This document shows, piece by piece, positions 35,317 through 43,107 of a stretch of DNA of 45,710 nucleotides (its first letter is position 1; every line of letters starts with the position of its first letter). The stretch is from JAGOEF01 sp964511665. Its GTDB lineage: Bacteria > Bacteroidota > Bacteroidia > Bacteroidales > ML635J-15. Where the stretch lies: positions 1-45,710 of the forward strand of contig CAZEHA010000028.1 in assembly GCA_964511665.1 (NCBI GenBank). The letters run 5' to 3'. A model generated the notes under the pieces. It did no database searches, was not told the origin of the DNA, and saw only the letters and a program-made list of their open reading frames with translations. A program made the position numbers and the translations under genes.

Positions 35317-35342
35317 TAACGAAAATCTTTGAATTTTCGTTA
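35317..35342. repeat. Perfect 10-bp inverted repeat TAACGAAAAT/ATTTTCGTTA
   Basis: The two arms (35317-35326 and 35333-35342) flank a 6-base loop between corA and the four-helix bundle gene. It could be a terminator stem or an operator. Confidence 0.6.
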
Positions 35343-35428
35343 TTTATTTTACGGAAGGCATACAACTATTTCATAGCATAATGCGTCTTATAATCGAATA
35401 AGGCAAACAACAATGAAATATTACAGCT

Positions 35429-35794
35429 ATGAAACCAACCGATAACATTCCGCTGCTTAAGATGAGTCTCAATTACGCCTTAGGGGTAATCGATTTCTCG
35501 GGAGAGCTTGAAGAAGCTCATAAAAATGTAATAGCAAAAAAACTGCTTGAAGCAGGCTTTGCTATCAGTTCCAATTTGTATCAGGCCAAAAAGGCAGAAC
35601 GACAGGCCGATTATGTGTATAATATAAAGGTTGCACAAAAATACACCGACGAAACCTTGTATTGGTTAAGGCAGTGTTTGAAAAGTGAAAACTATCCGAA
35701 AGATCCTGAATTGGTGATGATGGGGCAAATGCTTTTACAGCAAATCGAAGATTTATTGCAGAACTCACGGACAGGAGTTCAGAAAAATACTTAA
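35429..35794 (+). CDS. Four-helix bundle protein (S23/IVS-type)
   Basis: The 121-residue protein fits the four-helix bundle family first found as an open frame within intervening sequences of 23S rRNA genes. Key phrases are EAGFAISSNLYQAKKAERQ and YTDETLYWLRQCLK. No signal or catalytic motif is present, and its biochemical role is unknown. It stands alone between corA and tRNA-Ser and is followed by a strong terminator. Confidence 0.75.
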   Translation: MKPTDNIPLLKMSLNYALGVIDFSGELEEAHKNVIAKKLLEAGFAISSNLYQAKKAERQADYVYNIKVAQKYTDETLYWLRQCLKSENYPKDPELVMMGQMLLQQIEDLLQNSRTGVQKNT

Positions 35795-35824
35795 TGTGCT
35801 GTGCGAGGAGCATTAAGTGCGTTT

Positions 35825-35866
35825 AGAAAGAGGCCATGACTATCACCAGCGGCCTCTTTCTTTTTA
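35825..35866 (+). terminator. Terminator of the four-helix bundle gene
   Basis: AGAAAGAGGCC (35825-35835) and GGCCTCTTTCT (35851-35861) form an 11-bp stem followed by a T-run. Confidence 0.85.
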
Positions 35867-35969
35867 TAGCAGATATGTGTCGAGATGTAATGTGTAATAA
35901 AAATTCCCGAAAATCATAAATTGGTTTTGATATTTCGCGATAATGTGTACTTTTGTTGGCCGAAAAAAT

Positions 35970-36060
35970 GGAGAGATGCCAGAGCGGTCGAATGGGGCGG
36001 TCTCGAAAACCGTTGTCCGCTTTCCGCGGACCCAGGGTTCGAATCCCTGTCTCTCCGCCA
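35970..36060 (+). tRNA. tRNA-Ser (CGA)
   Basis: The acceptor GGAGAGA (35970-35976) pairs with TCTCTCC (36050-36056). The anticodon loop CTCGAAA gives CGA. A long variable arm (class II) and the T loop GGTTCGAATCC are present, and CCA is encoded at 36058-36060. Its 3' end faces the right island. Confidence 0.96.
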
Positions 36061-36081
36061 AGTCACTAAGCAAATGAACGT

Positions 36082-36119
36082 AAAAGCCTGATTTTCAATG
36101 AAATCAGGCTTTTCTTTTT
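36082..36119 (+). terminator. Terminator of the tRNA-Ser transcript
   Basis: A perfect 13-bp stem (AAAAGCCTGATTT at 36082-36094 and its complement at 36101-36113) with a 6-base loop is followed by a T-run. The AAGCCTGA core also occurs in the terminator of tRNA-Asp. Confidence 0.9.
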
Positions 36120-36160
36120 CCTCCGATTTCTGCAAAAAACAGCGTTTTAGGGGGTTTCTG

Positions 36161-36242
36161 GGTGTCCTAAAGGTGTCCACGCCAAACTCAAAATTCATGG
36201 ACACCTTTTTCGGTTCTTTTGCACTGATTTGCAACACTTTGC
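36161..36242 (+). promoter_or_regulatory. Heptamer/iteron module upstream of integrase 2
   Basis: GGTGTCC occurs at 36161-36167 and 36172-36178, its inverted copy GGACACC at 36199-36205, then 6 bp and a 31-bp block (36212-36242) starting GGTTCTTTTGCACTG with three TTTGC iterons 10 bp apart. The block differs from the one before integrase 1 at a single base, and all spacings are the same, while the heptamers differ. Confidence 0.75.
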
Positions 36243-36299
36243 ATTTTGATTTTAATGTTTTTGTACCGTACTTTGTTTAACATTTTAATGCAAAAAATT

Positions 36300-37523
36300 A
36301 TGGAAAACCGTCAAACTTTCAGTGTCCGTTTCTACCTCAAGAAACACCGCGCCTCCGAAGGCGAAGCCCCTATTTACATGAGAATATCATTAAACAACCG
36401 TCGGGTCGATTTTTCGATGCAACAAAAAATAGCCGAAGATCTATGGATTGAGAAAGTTGGTAAAGCTTCCGGTAGCACAAAGAAAGCCCGGGACCTGAAC
36501 ATTCACCTTGACTCGATGAAATCGCTCGTGTATCAGCACTATAAAAGCCTCAGAGAGTCCGGCAAGGCTTTCACCCTGGAGACCGTGAAGAACGCTTTTC
36601 TTGGGATTGAAGAGGAAGAAGATAAAGGCCCCACTGTGTTGGAGAAATTTCAGGAGCATAACGATAAAATCAGATTGCTCGAAGGTATTGATTATGCCCC
36701 ACAGACAATCGAAAGATACGACACCTCATTAAAACACACCCGTGACTTTATCCGCTTCAAATACAAACGCGATGACCTGTATTTTACAGAGCTCAACAAC
36801 GAGTTTATTGTTGACTACGATATCTACCTGAAGACCCAGCGTAAATGTGCCCACAACACTTCGCTGAAGTATATCAAGAACTTTAAAAAAATTGTGAATC
36901 TTGCCATTATAAACGGTGATTTAAAAGCGGATCCGTTTGTAAACTTCAAGATGAAATTAAAACCGGTGGACCGTGGCTTCCTGAACGAAGAAGAATTAAA
37001 CAGAATCATTACAAAAAAAATGGCTACCCGACTCGACCAGGTGCGCGACTGCTTTGTATTCTCCTGCTTTACTGGTTTAGCCCATGCCGATATTTACAGT
37101 CTTACCGCTGAAAACATCGTTACCGGAAGTGATGGTGGTAAATGGATAAAAATCAAGCGTAAGAAAACGGCAAACCTTAGCAGCATTCCCATTCTAAAAA
37201 TCACCCAGAAAATTCTCGACAAGTACAAAGACCATCCGGAATGCATTATCAACAAACGCCTACTACCGGTAAAATCAAACCAAAAGATGAATGCCTACCT
37301 CCAGGAAATTGCCGACCTCTGCGAAATCGACAAACATCTTACCAGTCATTTGGCTCGGCATACTTTTGCAACTACCGTAACACTGAATAACAACGTCCCG
37401 ATTGAAACCGTTTCAAAAATGCTGGGGCATTCGTCCCTCGATATGACTCGGGTTTATGCCCGGTTACTCGACAAAAAGGTTGGCCAGGATATGATGCATT
37501 TGGAGGGGAAGTGGGATTTTTAG
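36300..37523 (+). CDS. Tyrosine recombinase/integrase (copy 2)
   Basis: The product is 407 residues from the ATG at 36300; the upstream in-frame ATG at 36246 adds residues unlike the sister protein. The catalytic domain shows the beta-hairpin Lys (RKKTAN), HLARHTF, LGHSS and the Tyr in TRVYARL. The Arg I position reads TGLAHADI, so Ala replaces Arg, as in copy 1. The C-terminal domain is close to copy 1 (for example the shared VPIETVSKMLGHSS), while the N-terminal 110 residues differ more. It is presumably the integrase of the right island, using the tRNA-Ser 3' end. A terminator follows at 37532-37555. Confidence 0.93.
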   Translation: MENRQTFSVRFYLKKHRASEGEAPIYMRISLNNRRVDFSMQQKIAEDLWIEKVGKASGSTKKARDLNIHLDSMKSLVYQHYKSLRESGKAFTLETVKNAFLGIEEEEDKGPTVLEKFQEHNDKIRLLEGIDYAPQTIERYDTSLKHTRDFIRFKYKRDDLYFTELNNEFIVDYDIYLKTQRKCAHNTSLKYIKNFKKIVNLAIINGDLKADPFVNFKMKLKPVDRGFLNEEELNRIITKKMATRLDQVRDCFVFSCFTGLAHADIYSLTAENIVTGSDGGKWIKIKRKKTANLSSIPILKITQKILDKYKDHPECIINKRLLPVKSNQKMNAYLQEIADLCEIDKHLTSHLARHTFATTVTLNNNVPIETVSKMLGHSSLDMTRVYARLLDKKVGQDMMHLEGKWDF

Positions 37524-37531
37524 GGTTGAAA

Positions 37532-37555
37532 CAAAAGGGCTGAAAGGCCCTTTTT
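37532..37555 (+). terminator. Terminator of integrase 2
   Basis: AAAAGGGC and GCCCTTTT form an 8-bp stem followed by T residues, about 9 bp after the integrase stop. Confidence 0.75.
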
Positions 37556-37558
37556 TAT

Positions 37559-37683
37559 TAACGGTTGGGTATATGAAAAGTTGGGCATTTCGGAACGATT
37601 CGCTGTCAAGCTGCACAAAGTTAAGTGCGAGCTAAGCACTTGAATATTAGCACTAACTGCCCAATTTTTTATATACCGTGTTA
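37559..37683. repeat. 125-bp imperfect inverted repeat bounded by TAAC/GTTA
   Basis: The left arm TAACGGTTGGGTATATG, then AAAAGTTGGGCA, mirrors the right arm TGCCCAATTTTTTATATACC, then GTGTTA, with small gaps. A nested hairpin (AGTGCGAGCTAAGCACT) lies between. It fits a mobile or structural repeat unit; similar elements occur in Bacteroidota genomes by recollection, not by search. Confidence 0.6.
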
Positions 37684-37774
37684 CCAACTGGCCTTCTTTC
37701 TTTTCAAGCGACATACCTTTTAAATATTCAGTCTGTTCTGCCATTTCGTTTTTGTCTGTCGGGTTGTGCGTTTG

Positions 37775-37782
37775 CAAAGTTA
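37775..37782 (-). promoter_or_regulatory. -7-like box for the minus-strand remnant ORF
   Basis: The minus strand reads TAACTTTG, a full TAnnTTTG match, 30 bp before the ATG at 37744. Confidence 0.3.
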
Positions 37783-37826
37783 TATTTTTTCGGGAAGGTA
37801 TTTTTTGTTTTTTTGGGGGGAGGTAA

Positions 37827-37896
37827 AAAAGCACACTCTTTTAAAAGCTTTGGATTGCAGCGTTGGCTGGTGTGGCTTTTAAATGTGTGTGCTTTT
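37827..37896 (-). terminator. Long stem-loop after the efflux operon
   Basis: Arms of 22 bp (37827-37848 and 37875-37896) flank a 26-base loop, 12 bp past the stop of the last operon gene. On the minus strand the stem runs into T residues, so it may terminate the operon. A homologous stem-loop lies at 45227-45289. Confidence 0.55.
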
Positions 37897-37908
37897 GTGT
37901 GATGGCGC

Positions 37909-39087
37909 TTACAAGTACTGATTCAATTCTGTCAAGGTTTTGTGCATTTCTCTTTCTAATTCAAGTAATGTATTGACACTTTCATAATATATTGAAAGTT
38001 CAATAAGGTAGTTAATCAAAGACATTTCACCTTTATCCAATGCTTTTTTTAATAACTCGGAATTATCAAATAACACAAGGTTTGAACGATAATCACTTAC
38101 GTTTTTTTGCAACCCAAACACTTTTTCATGTAAGGCTTTAAGTTGAGTATAGAACTGTATTTTATTATCAGTAGCAATACTTTCTAAAGCAATGGTATTT
38201 GCCTTTTCGTAATTCACCTTGTTTTTGTTTTCCCATAATGGAATTGTCAAACCTATTGTAATACCCTGAAATTGTTGTCCTATGACATTTTCACTCATGT
38301 ACCCTGTTTGAAGCTTTGGTAAACTCATAGAAAAATTCAACTTTGTCTGCTTTTGACTAATTTCTATCTCCTGCTTTAACCAACTTAATATAGGATTGCT
38401 CTGTTCTGCTAAAACATACCATTTTTCAAAATCGGCAGGTATTATTGGCTCTTGAAATACGCTATCAGTGAAATTAATTAATTGACCACCATTTAAACGA
38501 GTTAATTCCGATAATAAAGCAATTCTTTCAATCTCTATTGATTCCAACTCTTTATTAATATTCAATAAATTCAACTGGGATTTGTTGTATTCTAAAATGT
38601 TGGTTTCGCCAATATCGTATTTTGTTTTGTAAGATTTTGCAATACTTTGAGCATGAACTAACCTTTTTGATAATTCAGATTTCAATGCATTGGTATAAAC
38701 TAAATCAATGCAAACTAAACGAGCTTGTTTTAACAGCGTCTTTCGTTGCTTTTGATATTCAAACTCTACTTGTTCATTTTTCAAATTTGAAATCTGATTT
38801 TTATACGCATAAGCTGTGGGAAAGTCAAAAGTTTGCTTGATGCTTACATCTGTTCTATCTCCTATTACAGACGGATTGCCCCATAAATAGTTAAATTCTA
38901 CTTCTGGGTTTTGCAGGTAAATACCAGTTTTGTTACCGATTTTATCCGCATCTGCACTTTTTCGCAAAGCTGAAAGTGTTGTGTTGTTCTTTTCTATCAC
39001 ATTTAAAACATTGTCAATGCTATTCTGAGAAAAAAGAGTTGTATTAAGCACAATCGTGCTTAATACAATAAATATTATTTTTTTCAT
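37909..39087 (-). CDS. TolC/CzcC-like outer membrane efflux factor
   Basis: The 392-residue protein has a signal peptide (MKKIIFIVLSTIVLNTTLFSQ) and the repeating helical layout of outer membrane efflux proteins, with a YLQNPEVEFNY block and long coiled-coil helices (about residues 110-200 and 290-370). It would form the outer membrane exit duct for the RND pump encoded upstream. It is the last gene of the operon, and its ATG overlaps the CDF stop by 4 bp. The metal is not evident from this subunit. Confidence 0.88.
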   Translation of the reverse strand: MKKIIFIVLSTIVLNTTLFSQNSIDNVLNVIEKNNTTLSALRKSADADKIGNKTGIYLQNPEVEFNYLWGNPSVIGDRTDVSIKQTFDFPTAYAYKNQISNLKNEQVEFEYQKQRKTLLKQARLVCIDLVYTNALKSELSKRLVHAQSIAKSYKTKYDIGETNILEYNKSQLNLLNINKELESIEIERIALLSELTRLNGGQLINFTDSVFQEPIIPADFEKWYVLAEQSNPILSWLKQEIEISQKQTKLNFSMSLPKLQTGYMSENVIGQQFQGITIGLTIPLWENKNKVNYEKANTIALESIATDNKIQFYTQLKALHEKVFGLQKNVSDYRSNLVLFDNSELLKKALDKGEMSLINYLIELSIYYESVNTLLELEREMHKTLTELNQYL

Positions 39088-39998
39088 TTTTTTTCATTTT
39101 TAAATTCAACACAACCATCATTAAATTCACAGTTTTTCATTTCCAGTTCAATCTCGATGGTTGTGTGTTGAATATTGAAATTGTTGGAAATCGCTCGTAT
39201 TTCGTTTTTAATACTTTCTATTTGGGGTTGCTTGATTCCACTCTCAATTACTACATGCAAAGTCATTACATTTCGTAACCCATCAATTGACCATAAATGA
39301 ATATGATGCGCTGAATTAACAAGTTTGATTCTTAATATTTCATATTGTAGCTTATTTACATCTATGTTTTCTGGGGAACCTTGAAGAAGTATCTTGAAGG
39401 CATTTTTCATATTCTTGTACACATTGCTTAACACCCAAATTGTAATCCCTAAAGATAATATTGGGTCAAGTATAGGTATATTGTAAAACAACAATACTAT
39501 ACTGGCTATCAAAACAGCAATCCAACCTAAAACATCTTCAATAAAATGTAAATAGACAGCTCGTTCGCTTATAGTATTCCCCTTTTTTAATCGTAAAGCA
39601 GCCACACCATTTACTATTATCCCAAAAACAGCAAGTAATAACATACCCTGTGCATTTGATTCTTGTGGGTAAATAATTCTTGAAATACTTTCTTTAATAA
39701 TAAAAATGGAACTTGTAATAATTGCAACAGACATAATTATTGCACCGAGCAAAGAAAAACGCTTATACCCATATGAATACTTGTTATCGCTTTTTTGATT
39801 TGATTTTCTTTGCAAAAACCAAGAAATAGCCAATGATAGACTATCACCAAAATCATGAACAGCATCTGAAATAATGGCAATGCTATTTGTATATATGCCG
39901 CCAACCAACTCAAATAATGCAAAAAACAAGTTTATGAAAAAAGCTACCCCTATATTTTTAGTAGCAGCATCGTGAATATGATTGTGTGAATGCTTCAT
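39084..39998 (-). CDS. CDF family cation efflux transporter (CzcD/ZitB-like)
   Basis: The 304-residue protein begins with a His-rich head (MKHSHNHIHDAA) and has six membrane helices. The second shows the metal-binding block DAVHDFGDSLSLAISW and the fifth HFIEDVLGW (both with His/Asp ligands). A cytoplasmic C-terminal domain with HIHLWSIDG follows. It exports Zn2+, Cd2+ or Co2+ from the cytoplasm to the periplasm, where the RND pump can pass it on. The ATG overlaps the RND gene stop by 4 bp, and the stop overlaps the TolC start, so all three are translationally coupled. Confidence 0.92.
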   Translation of the reverse strand: MKHSHNHIHDAATKNIGVAFFINLFFALFELVGGIYTNSIAIISDAVHDFGDSLSLAISWFLQRKSNQKSDNKYSYGYKRFSLLGAIIMSVAIITSSIFIIKESISRIIYPQESNAQGMLLLAVFGIIVNGVAALRLKKGNTISERAVYLHFIEDVLGWIAVLIASIVLLFYNIPILDPILSLGITIWVLSNVYKNMKNAFKILLQGSPENIDVNKLQYEILRIKLVNSAHHIHLWSIDGLRNVMTLHVVIESGIKQPQIESIKNEIRAISNNFNIQHTTIEIELEMKNCEFNDGCVEFKNEKK

Positions 39999-42900
39999 AA
40001 ATTGTCATTTTTAATGATTCCACGATTATTTAAAATGCTGTAAACTATTGGTACAATATAAATATTGAGCAATGTTGATGTAAGCAAACCACCCAAAATT
40101 ACTTTTGCCATTGGACTTTGAATTTCATTGCCTGACAAATTGCCTTGTAATGCTAGAGGAATTAGAGCAAGTGCGGCTGTGAGAGCAGTCATTAATATTG
40201 CGTTCAAGCGGTCTGACGAGCCTTTGGTAACAGTTTGATACAATGAAACTCCTTGTTTTTGTAATTTCTGATAATTTGAAATTAAAAGTATCCCATTGCG
40301 GGTTGCAATACCAAAAAGAGTTATAAAACCAATAATTGCAGGAATACTTAATACTCCCGAAGTAAACCAGATTGTGAACACTCCGCCAATCAATGCCAAT
40401 GGTAGATTAAGCAAAATAATTCCAGCTAATTTGAAGTTTTTGAATTCTTGAAATAATAGAAGGAAAATTATCAATACTGCAAGAATCGAGGTTAACATCA
40501 AAGTTTGTGATGCTTTTGCTTCACTTTCAAACTGACCGCCATATTCAACCCTATAGCCTTCTGGCAATATTACATCGTTATTGATATTTTTCTGTATATC
40601 CTGAACTACACTTCTCAAATCTCGTTCGGCAACATTTGCCGAAATCACAATTTTACGCTGAACATTCTCTCTACTAATTGAACTTGGCCCCGAAACAGAA
40701 ACAATATCAGCAATTTGTTCTAAAGGAACTTTTTTTCCATCATCAGTATCGATTAAAGCCGAACGAATTCCTTCTATAGTTTCAGTATAATCTTTATTTA
40801 ATCGAAGCACTAAATCGAAACTTCGTTGCCCTTCGTAGATATCCGCCAATTTCTCGCCTCCAAAAGAAATATCAACAAACTCGTTAAATTGTTCAATGGT
40901 AATACCATATTGCGCCAACATATCACGATTGGCACGAATCTGAATTTGAGGTATTTCGACTTGCTGGTCAACATTTACATCAACCAATCCTTCAATATCT
41001 ACAATCGAACTTTTAATTTGATTTCCGACAGAGAACATTTTATTCAAGTCATTACCAAACAATTTTATTGCAATATTTGCACGTGTACCCGATAGCATAT
41101 GGTCTATTCTGTGCCCCAAAGGTTGACCAACAGTATATGCAATACCAGGTATTCGTGCTAATGTTTTTCGAACATCTGCCATAAACTCTTCCTGACTACG
41201 GTCTTTCAAAGTGAAGTTCACATCAACTTCTGCGCTGTTGGTCGTTTGAGAATGTTCGTCTAACTCACCCCTACCTGTTCTACGTGCTGTACTTTCTATT
41301 TCAGGAATTAATAACAATTCTATTTCAACTAAATTACCCAAACGGTTACTTTCTTCCAGCGAAACTCCGGGCTTTGTAACTACCGATAATGTTAATGAAC
41401 CTTCGTTAAATTCTGGCAAAAAGCTACGTCCAAATGTTGAAAACACAATAAGAGAAATTACAAATAAACCAAGCGTTGAAAAAATCACAGTTTTTTTGTG
41501 TTTTAGAGACCATGATAGTGATTGTTCGTAGTAGAAAGATAATTTGCGTACCAACCATTTATCATTTTCATTTTTCGCAAGATATTTTTCATTTCCAAGC
41601 ATCATTTTACACAATAACGGAGTAATTGTCATTGCAACAACGAGAGAAACAAATAATGAAACTACAAAAGAAATTCCAAGCGGTTGCAACATTCTTCCTT
41701 CCATTCCTGAGAGAAAAAACAAGGGAAGGAAAGCAACCATAATTATTAATGTGGCATTTAAAATGGAAGCTCTTATTTCTTTTGATGCTTCAAACACAAC
41801 GGTTAATGACGATTCCCTTTCTTCCAATGGTATTAACCTGTTTTGTCGAAGTCGTTTATATACATTTTCAACATCAATAATGGCATCATCAATCAACGAA
41901 CCAACAGCAATTGCCATACCGCCCAAACTCATTGTATTAATCGTTATTCCTAATAATTTCATGACCAATATTGCTCCAAGCAACGACAATGGAATTGCCA
42001 GAAGTGAAATAATTGTGGTTCGGAAACTACCTAGAAAAACAAACAAGATAATAATAACAAATATACCACCTTCTATTAAAGCATTCTGAACATTGCTAAC
42101 TGATGTTTCGATAAAATCAGCCTGACGGAAAATTTTAGTATCTAATTTTACATCAGCAGGTAATGTTTTATGTAATACTGCAAGATTTTCTTCAATGCGC
42201 TGAGTAACATCAAGCGTATTTGCATTTGGTTGTTTTGAAATTGAAATGATAATTGCAGGTTTTGCATTTTCAGAGGCATATCCCATTTTAGGAGCACCAC
42301 CAATTTTTACTTCTGCAATATCTCTGATTTTAATAGATTTACCTTGTATTGATTTTATATATGAATTGCCTAAAGCATCAATATCAGAAGTTCGGGCTAT
42401 TCCACGCACAACATATTCGTTTCCGTACTGTCTTACCACACCACCCGTTGAATTCTGACTAATTCCTTTACATACATCTGCCAATTCAGTCATTGAAACC
42501 TTATAATACTTCATTTTTTGTGGGTTTGCCAATACTTGATATTGCTTGTAATCGCCCCCGATTATTGTAACCTGCGAAACACCACCAGTAGCAAGAATCA
42601 ATGGCTTAACATTCCATTCGGCAATAGTTCGCAATTCCATCATACTTGTACTATCGGCTTGCATACCAATAAAAAAGATTTCGCCCATAACGCTTGACTG
42701 TGGTGCTAAGACAGGTTGCCCAACCCCCAAAGGCATCTGCGTGGAAACACGAATAAGTTTTTCGCTAACAATTTGTCGGGCTTTGAAAACATCAGTTCCC
42801 CAGTCAAATTCGACCCACACAAAAGAGAAACCTTGCGAAGAAGCCGAGCGTACCCTGCGAACATCGGTAGCACCGTTTACAGCCGTTTCAATTGGGAAAG

Positions 42901-43096
42901 TAACCAATCTCTCAACTTCTTCAGAAGCCATACCATGTGCATCTGTCATTACAACTACCGTAGGTGCTGTTAGGTCAGGAAATACATCTACATCCATGTT
43001 TGTAGCAGTTCTCATCCCGAAAACCACCAGCAACACTGAACTAAGCAAAATGAAATATTTGTTGTTCAGTGAGAATTTTATAATATTATTTAACAT
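39995..43096 (-). CDS. CusA/CzcA family heavy-metal efflux RND pump
   Basis: The 1033-residue inner-membrane pump has 12 membrane helices and two large periplasmic loops. The fourth helix reads GGMAIAVGSLIDDAIIDVEN, with the acidic pair and Glu that relay protons in heavy-metal RND proteins. The N-terminal phrase DVFPDLTAPTVVVMTDAHG fits the same group. It takes ions from the periplasm or cytoplasm and passes them to the TolC-like duct. The Met triad of Cu/Ag pumps is not evident to me, so the ion (Zn/Co/Cd or Cu/Ag) is left open. The adaptor gene lies 11 bp upstream. Confidence 0.94.
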   Translation of the reverse strand: MLNNIIKFSLNNKYFILLSSVLLVVFGMRTATNMDVDVFPDLTAPTVVVMTDAHGMASEEVERLVTFPIETAVNGATDVRRVRSASSQGFSFVWVEFDWGTDVFKARQIVSEKLIRVSTQMPLGVGQPVLAPQSSVMGEIFFIGMQADSTSMMELRTIAEWNVKPLILATGGVSQVTIIGGDYKQYQVLANPQKMKYYKVSMTELADVCKGISQNSTGGVVRQYGNEYVVRGIARTSDIDALGNSYIKSIQGKSIKIRDIAEVKIGGAPKMGYASENAKPAIIISISKQPNANTLDVTQRIEENLAVLHKTLPADVKLDTKIFRQADFIETSVSNVQNALIEGGIFVIIILFVFLGSFRTTIISLLAIPLSLLGAILVMKLLGITINTMSLGGMAIAVGSLIDDAIIDVENVYKRLRQNRLIPLEERESSLTVVFEASKEIRASILNATLIIMVAFLPLFFLSGMEGRMLQPLGISFVVSLFVSLVVAMTITPLLCKMMLGNEKYLAKNENDKWLVRKLSFYYEQSLSWSLKHKKTVIFSTLGLFVISLIVFSTFGRSFLPEFNEGSLTLSVVTKPGVSLEESNRLGNLVEIELLLIPEIESTARRTGRGELDEHSQTTNSAEVDVNFTLKDRSQEEFMADVRKTLARIPGIAYTVGQPLGHRIDHMLSGTRANIAIKLFGNDLNKMFSVGNQIKSSIVDIEGLVDVNVDQQVEIPQIQIRANRDMLAQYGITIEQFNEFVDISFGGEKLADIYEGQRSFDLVLRLNKDYTETIEGIRSALIDTDDGKKVPLEQIADIVSVSGPSSISRENVQRKIVISANVAERDLRSVVQDIQKNINNDVILPEGYRVEYGGQFESEAKASQTLMLTSILAVLIIFLLLFQEFKNFKLAGIILLNLPLALIGGVFTIWFTSGVLSIPAIIGFITLFGIATRNGILLISNYQKLQKQGVSLYQTVTKGSSDRLNAILMTALTAALALIPLALQGNLSGNEIQSPMAKVILGGLLTSTLLNIYIVPIVYSILNNRGIIKNDNL

Positions 43097-43107
43097 AGTT
43101 TTAAGAT

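Larger units (their letters stand above)
37520..37744 (-). pseudogene. Possible small ORF remnant running into a repeat element
   Basis: A minus-strand frame starting MAEQTEYLKGMSLEKKEGQL continues into the TAACGG-type element (37559-37683), from which its last residues are read. A TAACTTTG box on the same strand (37775-37782) would suit it. It overlaps the end of integrase 2 by 4 bp. It may be the truncated head of a gene cut by the repeat. Low confidence. Confidence 0.25.

Noticed and set aside
14358..35900. The whole stretch between the two integrases as one large mobile element
   Set aside because: It carries ordinary chromosomal genes (dinB, yicC, corA, pepD), and the tRNA 3' ends point away from it.
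37559..37683. Integron attC site
   Set aside because: TAAC/GTTA ends are suggestive, but no integron integrase or second attC-bounded cassette was seen; it is kept only as a structural repeat.
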